A program made the position numbers and the translations under genes. A DNA stretch of 64,000 nt from Monarcha castaneiventris obscurior (Eukaryota; Chordata; Aves; Passeriformes; Monarchidae). How positions within the stretch are numbered: position 1 is the stretch's first letter; each line of letters begins with the position of its first letter. Shown here in pieces: positions 48,835-61,095 of the stretch. A model generated the notes under the pieces. It did no database searches. It was not told the origin of the DNA and worked only from the letters and a program-made list of their open reading frames with translations. The stretch is taken from contig JAMPIT010000174.1 of NCBI GenBank assembly GCA_026261815.1, positions 3,286,001 to 3,350,000 of the forward strand, written 5' to 3'.

Positions 48835-51800
48835 ACCAGTATGGATGTGGAAGACAAGACTTCAACATCTGATTTCTATTTATGTGGTTTTTTGCTTTTT
48901 GTCTTTCATCCTCCTTACCAAAATTTCTCATTTTACTATGTGTTGCTAATGGCCTATTGAATTGTTAGTCCACAGAGAAACATACTAAGTTAAAATAACA
49001 AAGTCAAGACGAAAACATCTTCTATTTTGTTCTTGCTGTGGCCATTTGAAAACATTAATTTAATATTCTTCACTACACCTTCTAAAAACCTATATGGTGG
49101 GGGTTTCAATTGTTTGTTTTGTAGACTCACAGAATTTAAAGAAGTTTTGAAGTACAAAAGATTTTTTAACAAGGGTCTGCTAGTTTGGATATTCACTTTT
49201 CACTTTACTTATACAAGCACGAAGTTATTGAATGCTGGAGTTACTGCTTTTGGTGATGAGCAATTTTGGCCACCAATGACATCCTCTGAACATGCACAGG
49301 TATGAGGGCTGCAAGGCAGAAAAGATACTCAAGCTGTTTGGCTACTGAGTAATTCCCCTTTAAAATAAGATGATTTAAAGAAGACAGGATCATACAGTAC
49401 TTCTTGAATTTTAGCAATCAAATCCCAGTTTAGGGAAAGTTCATATAAATAGCAGATTATACTGTATAGTAATGTATAGGAGTTGCCACCTCAGAGGATA
49501 TGGACACCAAAAATAGACTTTGTGTATAATTGTTTTTTCAAAAGAAGTTTTGTTGAACTTTCTTTAATCTTTAAGTACCACATGAGCTTTTATTCAGAGA
49601 AGTTAATTATTACCTGCTACACTGCATGGCTTATAATTATGAGATGTTATTTAAAGCTCAGTACATGTAGAAAGAAACAGCTCTTCCTTCCTGCATATTT
49701 GAAAGAGACTACTAGTTTGTATCTGTTTGATTACAAACTCATCTATACTTTATAAAACCTGCTTCTTCTGACAATTTAGCTAAACTTTTACACTGTAATC
49801 TAATTGCTGAGTATTGCAAAACCTAGATCCAAATATAAAATGTCATTGAGGATTATATGTGTATTCTTGACTGTTTATTTGTTGCCAGAAGTTCTTTGTG
49901 AAGTTCCAGAGGTATGTGATAAGAGCAATTTCCTCTTTTAAGGTGACTCACAAGAGACTTCTGGGACACAATATTTTGCAGTTTATCATGGCACTAACGT
50001 AAATCTGAAGGCAGAAGATGGTGGCCACTCACTACTCTTGTGAATCTAAGCTGCTTTACCTAGATGAGAGATGAGGCCTAGGTGGGTGATATTAGATATG
50101 CTAAACAGCTATCTTCACCATGTAAATTTGTTTTTAATAATATATATACCAAATTCAACCAAATAGGTAAGTCAGGTAGGTTTTGAATCATGTAATTTAA
50201 AAAATGAAGAGTTCTCAAACAAACAGTATATAACTTACAGGAAATTTAAAATTTCCTTTGTTATTATTTAAAGATTTCCTGATAATATTGTCAGAAGTAA
50301 AACAACACCATACTATTTGCACTTTTGGATTATTCATCTGTTTTTCCATGCATTCATGGTATCCACAGCTTAATTCATTTCTGCAGTTTGTTAAGGACCT
50401 TGAAGTTTGATCTCTTTCTCCCCTCTTTTAAAAGACTAAATATGTTCTCAAAAAGCAGCTGGTGAATTATCAATAATTTTCATGTGCTTGAAAGTGATTG
50501 AATCAACATAATCACATGCTACAAATGAACAGATGCTGGAAACATGGCTTCAGACACTTCAGAAAAACATCAAACCAGGCTGAATAAGCTCAGTTACGAA
50601 ATGTAACCTTTTCAGCACTCCATCAGTTTTAAAATACTGGGACATTCAGAAAATCATTTTATTCAAAGCATGAAGAATTGGTGACCATAAATCAAGTTCT
50701 TTGTAAATCTCCCTTCAGCATACAGTATTTACAGAATACAGGTGGTTTTATCCCACCTTTTCCCAGTCCTGAGAAACACTGATAAGAGAAAATTCAGGGG
50801 GTGGTTTATGAAGGCATTTTTTGAAATATTTGCTGTAGCTCTATGCCTTTGTTTTAGAAACTAGCAGTATTGTGAGTTTCAAAATAATTTAAGAAAGGTG
50901 GGTGCAGCTGTCATTGGAGCTTCTTATTTCCTCTAATATTTAACACTGAGGTTACAAGATAACAAATCTTGGTTTCTCCTCTTCCTTAAGAACAGCTTTC
51001 CGTGTTCCCCTGCAAATAAGAATGCACTGATCGAAGCAGCAGCTGTCAGAGTATGAGACTGGTAGAAGGTGTTATCATTCCAATACAGACAAGGACTGTT
51101 AAACTCACCTTTTGTCAACAATATTAAGGTTTTTACATAATACATTTACAAAGCAACTAAGAGTTAGAGAAAACAGTGAAGGAAAAATGTATTTATCTAA
51201 GTCTATGAACAAAGCTGTATCTCTATAAACTTTCTCACTTGAGGCAATGTGACTAATAAGATAAATAAACAGACGCTCCACACAGGCTGTCTGAGATATA
51301 CTTTAAACCATTGCTGTGTCTATGGTGATTGTTATCCCTAATGTACCAGTAAAAGGACTTTTTTAACTATCCTGATCAGTTCTCATTTCCTAGGCAAGTC
51401 TTTTCAAAATTACAATTTTTTATTATTCTTACCTCATATGACCTCATATCACTTATCTACGCCTTAATTCTAGTATGTGAAGTCAACTGGTATGTAACAG
51501 ATATCATCGTATACTATTTTTGATTGAACACAGTGGAGATATATATATAAAAATGATAAATATATTTAATTCTATTCCTTCCATTACATCTAACATAAAT
51601 TCTTATATAGTAAGCTCTGACTTGTGCTGTAATTTCTTTCACCCAAAAATCAAGATCTTGATTTATTTTATTTCTTTCTCTATGCACATTTCTATTTAAA
51701 TTCCATAGCTGTGTATCCTGTCCTAAATCCAGGTTCAAGTGGAGATAAGTCATATATATTCACCACAAAACTATTCTCATTTCCCATAAAGTGCATCTAT

Positions 51801-54800
51801 GTAAAAACCTGGTCCTTCTCGGAAACCCGAATTTGACAGTGCAGAAATAACATAACCTGACTTAAGTCACAATAACAGTTAAGAGACTCGTGTTTCTACA
51901 TGACCAGGACACTGGTCCTGTGCCATACACAAAGCAGCACAATGCCATTGAAATGATGAAGGAACTTGACAGCTCAGGTTAGGACACCTACATGACAAGC
52001 TGTCTGCTCTTAAATATTTCTTTGGACCTCTACCCTATCTCTCCCATGAATTTTGGTATTGTTTCTGTGTTCAAGATTAATGTACAAAGTGTCAGACACT
52101 AAACTTCTTCATCTCAAGAAAGTTTTGTGTCTGCATAATTACTTTCTCAGTCTAGGCCTGAGTAACCTGGAGCAGTATGAGCATCAGTACAGCTGAATTA
52201 CAGATATTGTCTCAAAACTTGGTGTGATGAGATATAGACCCCAAGAAAGTTGTGGGGGTTATAATAGAAGCTTATTTTATTTTTTTAGAGTCTGTTATGT
52301 TCTGGGTTTTGCCAAAAAGCAGGTATTCTAGACAGGGCTTTGTTTCATGTTTAGGCATAATTGCTTTTAATTTTGAGGCTGTTCTGTAAACAGAGAAATA
52401 TGAGACTTCCTAAGAATGTTGAAAATGTAAGCCTATCTATCTTCTTCAAGGAAAACCATAATAAGAATATTTATTAAATTAAAAAATTTTGAATAAGAAA
52501 AAAAAAATTGTTTTTTCAAAATGTATCCCTCATCACGACGTCTGTAAATCTCATGCTACCAGCAGGGTGCTCCAGTCCTTCCAGAGCCATGTTTTCCTGT
52601 CGGTATACTCACCTCTGTATAGAGTATGAGGTCCTAGAACAGAAGGGACAGACATCAAACCTGTTTCCTGTGTAATTCCATACTCTCTCATTATGAGCAC
52701 TCTCCAGCAGAACTTCCTTCTTCTTTACATTGTCTGAAGCACACACATAAATTTATAATAAGAAAGCTTACATCAACATAGAATATATAAAAAATTGCAT
52801 GACAAAAAGAGCATGTGTTGTTCAGAAAGAGCTCTTCAGTGCAGCTTTTATTGAATAGAGAATTATGAATATGAGTAAAGCATACTTTCCCAGAATACTT
52901 TTCAAGGCTCCATGAGTTTATGATGCAGTGTACATACTTTAGCTAGAATTGATGACTTTTGCTTTCTAGAAATGTTTGATGAATTTTTCTCTCTCAATAT
53001 GTCCAGATATTTAGGCATTTGTCTTTGGACAAATAATTACAATTTTCTCATAAGCTGTGTGAAGGACTATTTCCTTTATCTCTCCTCTGCCCTCAAGGTT
53101 TTTTTTCTGTCTTGAGACCTAGTACAAATTTGTCCCACTGTGTGGTAAACATGCACCTATTCAGAGTTTACAGAAGAGCTGAGATTACATTAAAGAAACC
53201 AGTTCAAGACAAAAAAAAAAAATTTAAAAAATAGAAATTATGTCTGTATATTGCATGCTTAATCTGTTAATAACTCCTTATAATTCAAAGATAGATAAAT
53301 GCTCAACTAGAGACTCATATAATAACAGAATCTAGATTAATTTAAGTTTCTCAACTTTACCTAACAGATACAATTCTGTATCATATCAATATACCCCAAA
53401 TTATTCAAAAATACTCTGAATCTGAATCAATTCCTTTACAGAAGGATGAAGCCAGGAAAAATATCAATGTTGTTAAATGGATGGAATCATTGCAGTTGTA
53501 GTAATCCACTTTTTTTTACTTAAAAACTCCACCCACACACACACTTCCTGCCTTCCCCCTCCCACAAAAGGCTGAGCACAGAAACAAAAACACAACCAAA
53601 CAAAACAAAAAAACCAAAACCAACCAAACAAAAGAAATCAAAGCAGGAAGGGGCAACTCCAGTAACAAGTGAATGAGAGGAGCTCAGCTTTTGTCAACTT
53701 TTAGCAGAATGGAAAAGGGCAACAGTGTATATCTCCATTTTTGTCTCCTTTCACAGCTCCCAGCTCATCCCATCCTGTATCACCTACCCTCTACTCTTTT
53801 TTATATCTGTTTCTATGTTTTTCTCATGAAGACAAATCTGAATTTTTTTTTTCAAAAGTTTTGTTTTTAATGTCTGCAAACACATAATTTCCAAGAATAA
53901 CTTATCAATGACAGAAATTAAATGTTTGGCAGTGAAATAACATCTCCAAAATACCATTTTGTGGAAAATTGACTTGTAAGATTGATCTCAGTGATTTGGT
54001 AGAATTCTCAGTATGGAGGAATTCTGAAGATATGAAAAATCACTAGAAACTGGCAAGAATTTCAGTCACTTTTATTACTTCCTTTCCTGTTTATTCATTA
54101 CTGATACATGAAGAATAACAGTCCCAAGTTAAAAGGGACATGAGCTATTGCCTAGAAAAGAAGCAGTTTTTAAATTCATCCAGTACTGAATATACTGTTT
54201 GTGGCAGTTTTTATAACAGCCTAAGGGAAGTCTTTGGTATGTGCTTCAGCCAGCTGAGCCATATTTTACTTTAATGTTTATATAATTTATTTTTCTACAG
54301 CAGTACACAGTGTGTCATACTTCAAAGATAGCCAGCATACAGATACAGTCTCCTGAAGATGAGAGCTAGGATAAAAGTTATCCAACACCTCCTCTTTCCA
54401 CAAATCTCTACAGTATATTATTTCCAACATAGTGTACATTTTTGATCTTAATTCTTTTCTTATTATTGTCTCAGCTCACCCTTGATTCTTTCCTTAATAT
54501 TCAACATCCCTGACAGCTGTTTCCCTGATGGTGGGGCTGTTGGGAACAGTTATAAAGAAAGTGATTTCCCTGGAAACAGAAACTGTGATGTACTATGTAA
54601 AAGTTTTTAGAATATTTCCACTTCCAGCCAGCAGTTTTCATATCTCTTCTAAAGTATCTGCTTAGACTTGAACAATGTAACTGCACTAAAAGGAACTTCT
54701 AGAGGTTATAATTTTCATCCTCCATCAGTATTATTTTGCTCACTCTTTAATTCTAGCTAATTATAACCACATTTGTTGAAGCTTTTTAGCTACTTGAGGA

Positions 54801-57800
54801 GGGGAAATCAGAAATATGTATTGTTTTATCCTGAACTCATGACCATGGAATCAATAATTATCATGCACATATATCAGAGTCTTTCTCTCTCTTCTCTGTA
54901 TAGTCACCTCATAGCCCTCCTGGGGCAGAAACACTAAATTTCTGGAAGAAAATTCTTGAAACAATTGCTATCTTAGAATTTGTATTTATAAAGTAGAAAT
55001 CAGACTTACGAACTTTGAAAAAGTGGTTATTGAATTTTCCTATTGATGTACAATAGGATAAATGTAGAACAATGTTCCAGCCTCCCATGCAACCCATCAC
55101 ACCCGTTTAAGAATAAAGATCAGAAATAGTCATTGGACCATATTCATCTCCAAACAGATCTTTTAAGTCTCTTTCATCAGTTTTCTAATCAGGGTTTCAA
55201 GCCATTCACGGGTACCTACCAACGGGGAAGGACTGCTTTGTCAAACACTGTTTCAGTGTGTATGTAAATAACACAATTTAAATTGCCACAGCAAGGCACA
55301 AATAGTTTTTTTCATTTATATATCCTACCATTGCATGCACCATTGGTTATGTAAAAAAATACAAGAACAAATAATTGCATTCTGAAAATTATGCATTTTG
55401 CCTTCTTTATGCTGACACTGTTTTCATAATTTTGTCTGTAAGGTTTGGGTTAAATTATTTGTTCTCTTTAACTGTGAATTTTGTTTTTAGATACATTCTT
55501 TTTTTTTTAGCTGATGTCTTTTTTATCTCTTTTTCAATTTAAAAGTTTATTTTTACATCAGTGACTTTTCATTGATTGTGAGGAGCCAAAGGCTGTGGCT
55601 TTGTTGTTCTTTTTCAAAGATAAAGAATGCATTTCCAGTTTAGTAGCACAGGCTTCTAAAACACTGTCATGCTGCTGCTTTTCAGTACGACTTGCATTAC
55701 TTTACATTTACAAGAAAGTATAGTATTTCCTTCATTTGATTATCCTAAAGCACTTCTCAAGCAGTCATTCATTATTATATGCAAAGTATAAGCTAATTGG
55801 TGGTATTTTCTACATATAAAGATGAAAAACTTTAGGTCAGAGAAACTAAGCAACAACAGTACCTAAATTGTCTGCATCAGAGCTGAAAATAACATGACAT
55901 GAGCAACAACAAAAGATTTGCTACTCCAGTCACCCACTGAAATCCATGTTTTATGTTCATTAATCCACTTTTCTAGTATGGTTGTTGATTTGTTTTTAGT
56001 GGGGTTTTCTTCATAATAACCAAGACCTATGTAGCCTCATCTATATTACAGTTCTGATTTCATCACTGTCCAAATTATCAACATAGGCAAGGTAAATTGG
56101 CAGTGACACATATTTGTATTTCTTTCCAATGTTTGGAAAGTTTAGATAAAATCTTTTTTTTTTAATTAAATGGATTTTTTCCAGTCCTTCCAAAACTTAA
56201 TTACTTTTTTGAGCAAACCATTTCATTCACCAATCTTTCTAGTATACTTAAAAAATACTGTGTACTTCAGAAACACAGTGTGTCTGTGTGTGTTTTCTGA
56301 ACAGATAGAGCCCAATGATGTTTTCCAGATTCTGGCATCCTCCATCCTAATGCCAATGCATCAATTTAACTTTTCCACTTTGTTTTATTTATTTAGGGTA
56401 AAAAAGTGTATTAATATATTTTCAAAGATCACTTTCTTCAAATAGTATACCGAAATACTCAAACATCACAGTGGCAAGACATTGTCTCAATACAGAAGGA
56501 AAAACTGTGGTTAGTTGCTCTGTATAATTTTTTTATCTTGTTCTAAGAAGCACCAGAATGTTCATATAATGCAATAACCTGCACAGTGTGATAGCCAGTG
56601 ATAGATCACTCCTAGAGGTGTATGGTTAATCTTCCTTTACCAAATGCTACTTTGTCAAGCAGTAGCTCCAGGTCATTTAAAATAATTCTAGCAATGAATA
56701 ACAAATGCAGAAAATTCCAAATCAACTGTGACAACATTTCTGGATAGAAAAAGAAGATATATCTGAAAAATTAGGACTACACAGCTAGAGCACTTATAAG
56801 TGTCAGCTTTCATGACTAATATGTTTAAAACTCTGTTGCTGAATTAAATCACCAAAAATCCTGTTTTCAAAACAGTCAACACTATTTAAATTTTAGAATT
56901 TTCTGCATGCAAGAGAACTACCAATTGCTTATCTTTTGGTTAAAGGGTGAGGTAAGTAGCAGAATGTTTTTGTAGTTTGGTTTTGTTTTTCCAAAGACAG
57001 AATTGATAACCTTACCATTAGAAATATAATCAAAGAATATAAATTATTTTTTTCTCACAATCACATGATTTCTTTTACTCCAAGAAAAAATAGCTTTAGA
57101 TAAAATAGCTAGTGTATTTCTGTTATTTCTTCTCTTGTTATCAGAGTCTGTTGGAAGCAATCTATGCATGGTTGCTAGATACAAATAGAGATTGTTTGTA
57201 GTGTACTTGAGCAGAATTCCTTGGTATGATTAGAAGGATTTCTAAGTCATATACTAAAATTCAATCAGTAATTTATGTGCAGGCTTTGGGTCTCAGATAG
57301 TCAAACTGTTATCTCACAATCTGCCTCAAAACTAATCAGGATAACAGTTGTGAAATAAGACCTGAGTGTACTACTGTTGTCCATTTTAGACTGACTTTGA
57401 AAGAGAATTTATTTTGACAGGCAGGACATGGTGGTTTTAGCTTGTATCAATGGAACTCATTTAAGATGCTTTGAATCTGTTGCATTTTTTTTTTTTGAGA
57501 ATTAGACTTTGAACTGACATTTGCTTTGTCATAGTAAAGACAAAGGAGAAGCAAGCAAAAGGTATTCTAGACTCAGCTGAGAAAAGTAACTTTTATTCTG
57601 GTGCAATCTACTATAAATTTTTTGTGCAATCTACTATGATAACTAAAATTTCACTTTGCAGTGAAAGTTGGAGCCATCTCTTAGACTAAAACCTCCAGAG
57701 AAAACTGGTAGGAGCAAGCTTTTGGTTTGCGTGTTTTGTTTTATTGGTTTTGTGTTAAACTAACAAAATTTAAAGCTAGACATATAAAGGACAGGCATGC

Positions 57801-58456
57801 GATCAGTGAGCTCAGGGACATACCAATGTTCAGTGAAGACCACTAACAGGAAGAACTGCCAGCTCCCTGTTATAGAAAGAGACAACCTTATGGTAAGACC
57901 TCATACACTGTTGTCATGAAACTGTCACCAAAACTGAGTCAGGGAACCTGTAGAGTGGAAACAAAGGAGGATGTGTAAGGAGGAATATTTCAATTCTCAG
58001 AAAAAAAGCAGGGCAAAAAAATTCAAATGAAAAGATTGACCTGAAGAAAAGGAGTGTTTAATACCTAAACTATTCTTTCTGGATACTAGAAGAACAAAAA
58101 TTCTTTGTTGTTAGAGCTCTCAGTGCTTTAAATTCTGATATATGCATAATTTCCCCCTTTGCTTTTAGTTTATTAAATCTTCAGAGGTTTATCACATTTT
58201 TCAACTGTAGCAGGAATTCTTGAAAATGTGTCATTTCTCAAAGAGACATTCTAATGTGATGAAGAGAAAAAAAAGATCTCAAGTTACAGATTTCAAACTC
58301 TTTTGTGTTTTGGACCATGGAGACTATCATTTGCCATCATAAGTTCTGTATTGATCAATGATTATAGGATGACAAATGACTCTCAAAGCACAGTAATTCA
58401 GCTTTCCTTTGTTTAAACACTCTGGTGTATATGCCTATAGTGTATTTCTCAAGGCA

Positions 58457-58479
58457 ACCCTGAGGCCGCCTTCAGGGTA
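58457..58479. repeat. short GC-rich hairpin
   Basis: ACCCTGAGGC can pair with GCCTTCAGGGT with one bulged base, within an otherwise AT-rich stretch. There is no sign of function. Confidence 0.7.
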
Positions 58480-58889
58480 AGTTTTCAATACTGCAAGGCT
58501 GCACACGTGGCTCCAGAAGGAGTCAGCAACTCACTGAACCTTTTCCAACTGACACTAGCTTGTTGTCATAGTTCTAGCATGATGCACAGGCCACTAATTT
58601 AATGAAGATATGTGAGATGTACCAAGCCCGAGCTAGCAAGACTTCTTTAGAAAAGACTTCGTTACAATTTTTTTCAAAATGTTGTTTATGATCTAGCTGG
58701 AAATATCACCCATACAGTTTAAACAACTGTAGGCTGCATTTCAGCCCAAAATATACCATTAAATACTGATAGATCACATGGGATTTAAGCCAGCCTTTTG
58801 GTAAATCTCCATATATGAAGACTGAATGAGGGTTAAAAATATTTATTTATAAGAGAAAGCAAACTGACATACAGACTTTTTCTTGGCTG

Positions 58890-59135
58890 ATAAATTACAT
58901 TCCAGTCAAATCCTAGCTCCTTTTAGCAGGTCAGTTACTTTTCTGCTATAGGCTTCATGATAAGCAGCTTGTTTGGACTGTTTGCTTATGCTTATGTTGG
59001 GTCTCTGGCAATCCTTGTCACAGAGTATTAATTTGTCTGCATGTCTGCATTAATGAAATATGCTAAATTATAGAATAGCATTAAAACAGTAATGAGCAAT
59101 CAGCAAATTGTACTAATTTTCTTTTAAAGAGATAC
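58890..59135. promoter_or_regulatory. candidate conserved non-coding element
   Basis: This block has low simple-repeat content and closely spaced developmental-type words: GCATTAATGA, ATATGCTAAAT, AGCATTAAAA, CAGTAATGAGC and TACTAATTT (homeodomain and octamer-like). It lies in the long repeat-poor part of the window. It reads like a vertebrate enhancer core, but this is only an impression and needs alignment. Confidence 0.2.
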
Positions 59136-60870
59136 TTCTGCAAGAATGACTGAAAACTTCAGAACCAGAAAATATCTATTGAATTTTTTGGCCAAGTTTC
59201 AACTAATTAGTCATAACCAGTAACATAGCCACAGCAATTTAGTTTTCAGTTGAGAGAAGAAATTCATTACTTATTTCCTCTCTCTATTTTTACTTCCTTT
59301 TTTTTTTCTTAAGTGACCTTTAATGCTTGTTTCATTTAAAAAGTAACAAAGGGAAAAATTGAGGTAAAATATTTACAATTTAATAATCATCAAACAGGTA
59401 TACCTTGGTTTTGTTCCTAATATTGGAACAGCTTTTATGGATTAGAGAATTCTTAAACTGATTAGAAAGTTTCAACTGACAGTGATGTCTAGCTGAATGA
59501 AGCATTAAAGAATGATTCAAAGAAAATTGTGTCTCTAAAGGCTGTTAGCCCTCTGTAATAGACTAAATTAAATGACACAATAAGTTCTCATATACTTCCA
59601 CATTACTCAGGGTTATACAATTTTTTTTTTTTATTTATTCAAGGAAGACAGCTTTTCTGCTTTTTTAAAAGTTAAAAAGGGAACTAAGTTTACTGCCTAT
59701 CCTGTTGGAAATGCAGGGAAGAAACTTCTAAATGGAACAGACAACGGCTGCAGGATAGTACATAGTGAAATTCAGGATAATGATAATAACATTTTTTTAA
59801 GATTCCTTTGAGGAAGAGGATGAGTAATAAAACCATTTAAAACACTTTTATCATCTTGCTAGACTAGTAAGTAATTTTAAAACATCTTTTGCTTAGATGT
59901 GAGTGGTACTTTCTCAGGCCTCCTAGCACAATACAAGGATACATCAATATACCAAAAAACAGGTTTCAGTCAGTGTGAAGAGGAACATGAATCCAAATCT
60001 GACTTTTCATATGCTTTATAATTATCACCTAGTAAAATCTTGCAAGACAGAACTTTATTTTCTTTAGCAATACCTTTCACAATACTAATCTTTCATGCGT
60101 GTGTGGGTGTGCTCACTGCAATTATAGAGGCCATCAGAGGCTTCACATATTTATGTCTACCTTTCACTCTTGCTCCTTAATGATTTAACATAAAGTACTG
60201 AAACTGAAAGCTGCAATTCTTGTGAGAGATACTTAGAGCCTGTGTTCAATACTTCCAGAATAGGTAAAAAACACTATGAGCTCATTTACAGAAAAACCTA
60301 GGTGGTGACTGCAACAGGAACAGTAGCAAATAGCAAAAAAAAAAGCTATTTACTAGGAAAAAAAAAATCTGGGCACTACTGAATGTACACTTTACAGTAA
60401 CAAGAACATCACTGTACAGAGGCCATGCTTTGCTGTTTTGTGATTCACAACAATACCTATACATCTTCCAAGCAAATGGTTATAAGGCTGAGAATGCCGG
60501 AAGCTCAGTTATTGTAGACAGAGTTGAAGTGATGTCCTTCAGAATGCAAGTGATTAGGACTTTGCTAATAAGGCAACACATAGGATGCCTCAGTTCTTCG
60601 AGACACACCTATATTAGTGTAAAATAGAAATATGTAGATTAAGAAACATTCGGGTATGGCATCAAAACATACATATGTTACTGATAATGACTGGTATTGG
60701 AGTATACACAGTAAATGACTGAAGAACTTACTAGAATACATGCAGAATGCCTATAATGAAACTGATCACCACACACTGAGAAGCTAATGATCCAGTGAAC
60801 CATTATCCTGATCACAGGTGATGCCTGTGCTGCTCTATGCTACACGTATTATGTCACTGTGCCATCACAC

Positions 60871-61095
60871 CTGTGCTGTGCTGTGCTGTGCTGTGCTGTG
60901 CTGTGCTGTGCTGTGCTGTGCTGTGTGTACTCCCTGGCTGCAGGAGAACCTCAGCTGTGCTGTGCTGTGCTGTGCTGTGCTGTGCTGTGCTGTGCTGTGC
61001 TGTGCGTACCCCTGGCTGCAGGAGAACCTCAGCTGTGCTGTGCTGTGCTGTGCTGTGCTGTGCTGTGCTGTGCTGTGCGTACTCCCTGGCTGCAC
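60871..61095 (+). repeat. CTGTG pentanucleotide array with higher-order units
   Basis: Three blocks of pure CTGTG repeats, at 60871-60925 (11 copies), 60955-61005 (about 10) and 61033-61078 (about 9), are separated by two almost identical spacers of about 28 bp reading GTACTCCCTGGCTGCAGGAG then AACCTCAG. A third, shortened spacer (GTACTCCCTGGCTGCACC) follows the last block. So the repeated unit is array plus spacer, with a period of 84 then 78 bp. Cys-rich frames in every phase on both strands are by-products of the pentamer. Confidence 0.97.

Larger units (their letters stand above)
47498..60870. other. long AT-rich stretch, no gene or repeat family recognised
   Basis: Over 13 kb with no recognisable CR1 or LTR, in contrast to the cluster at 40-45 kb. 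It holds small tandem duplications at 48261-48308 and 48783-48834, A/C-rich simple sequence at about 53580-53640, T-runs near 55499-55509 and 57487-57497, and a candidate conserved block at 58890-59135. All reading frames are short and without domains. The lack of repeats could reflect constraint or just age beyond recognition. Confidence 0.55.
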
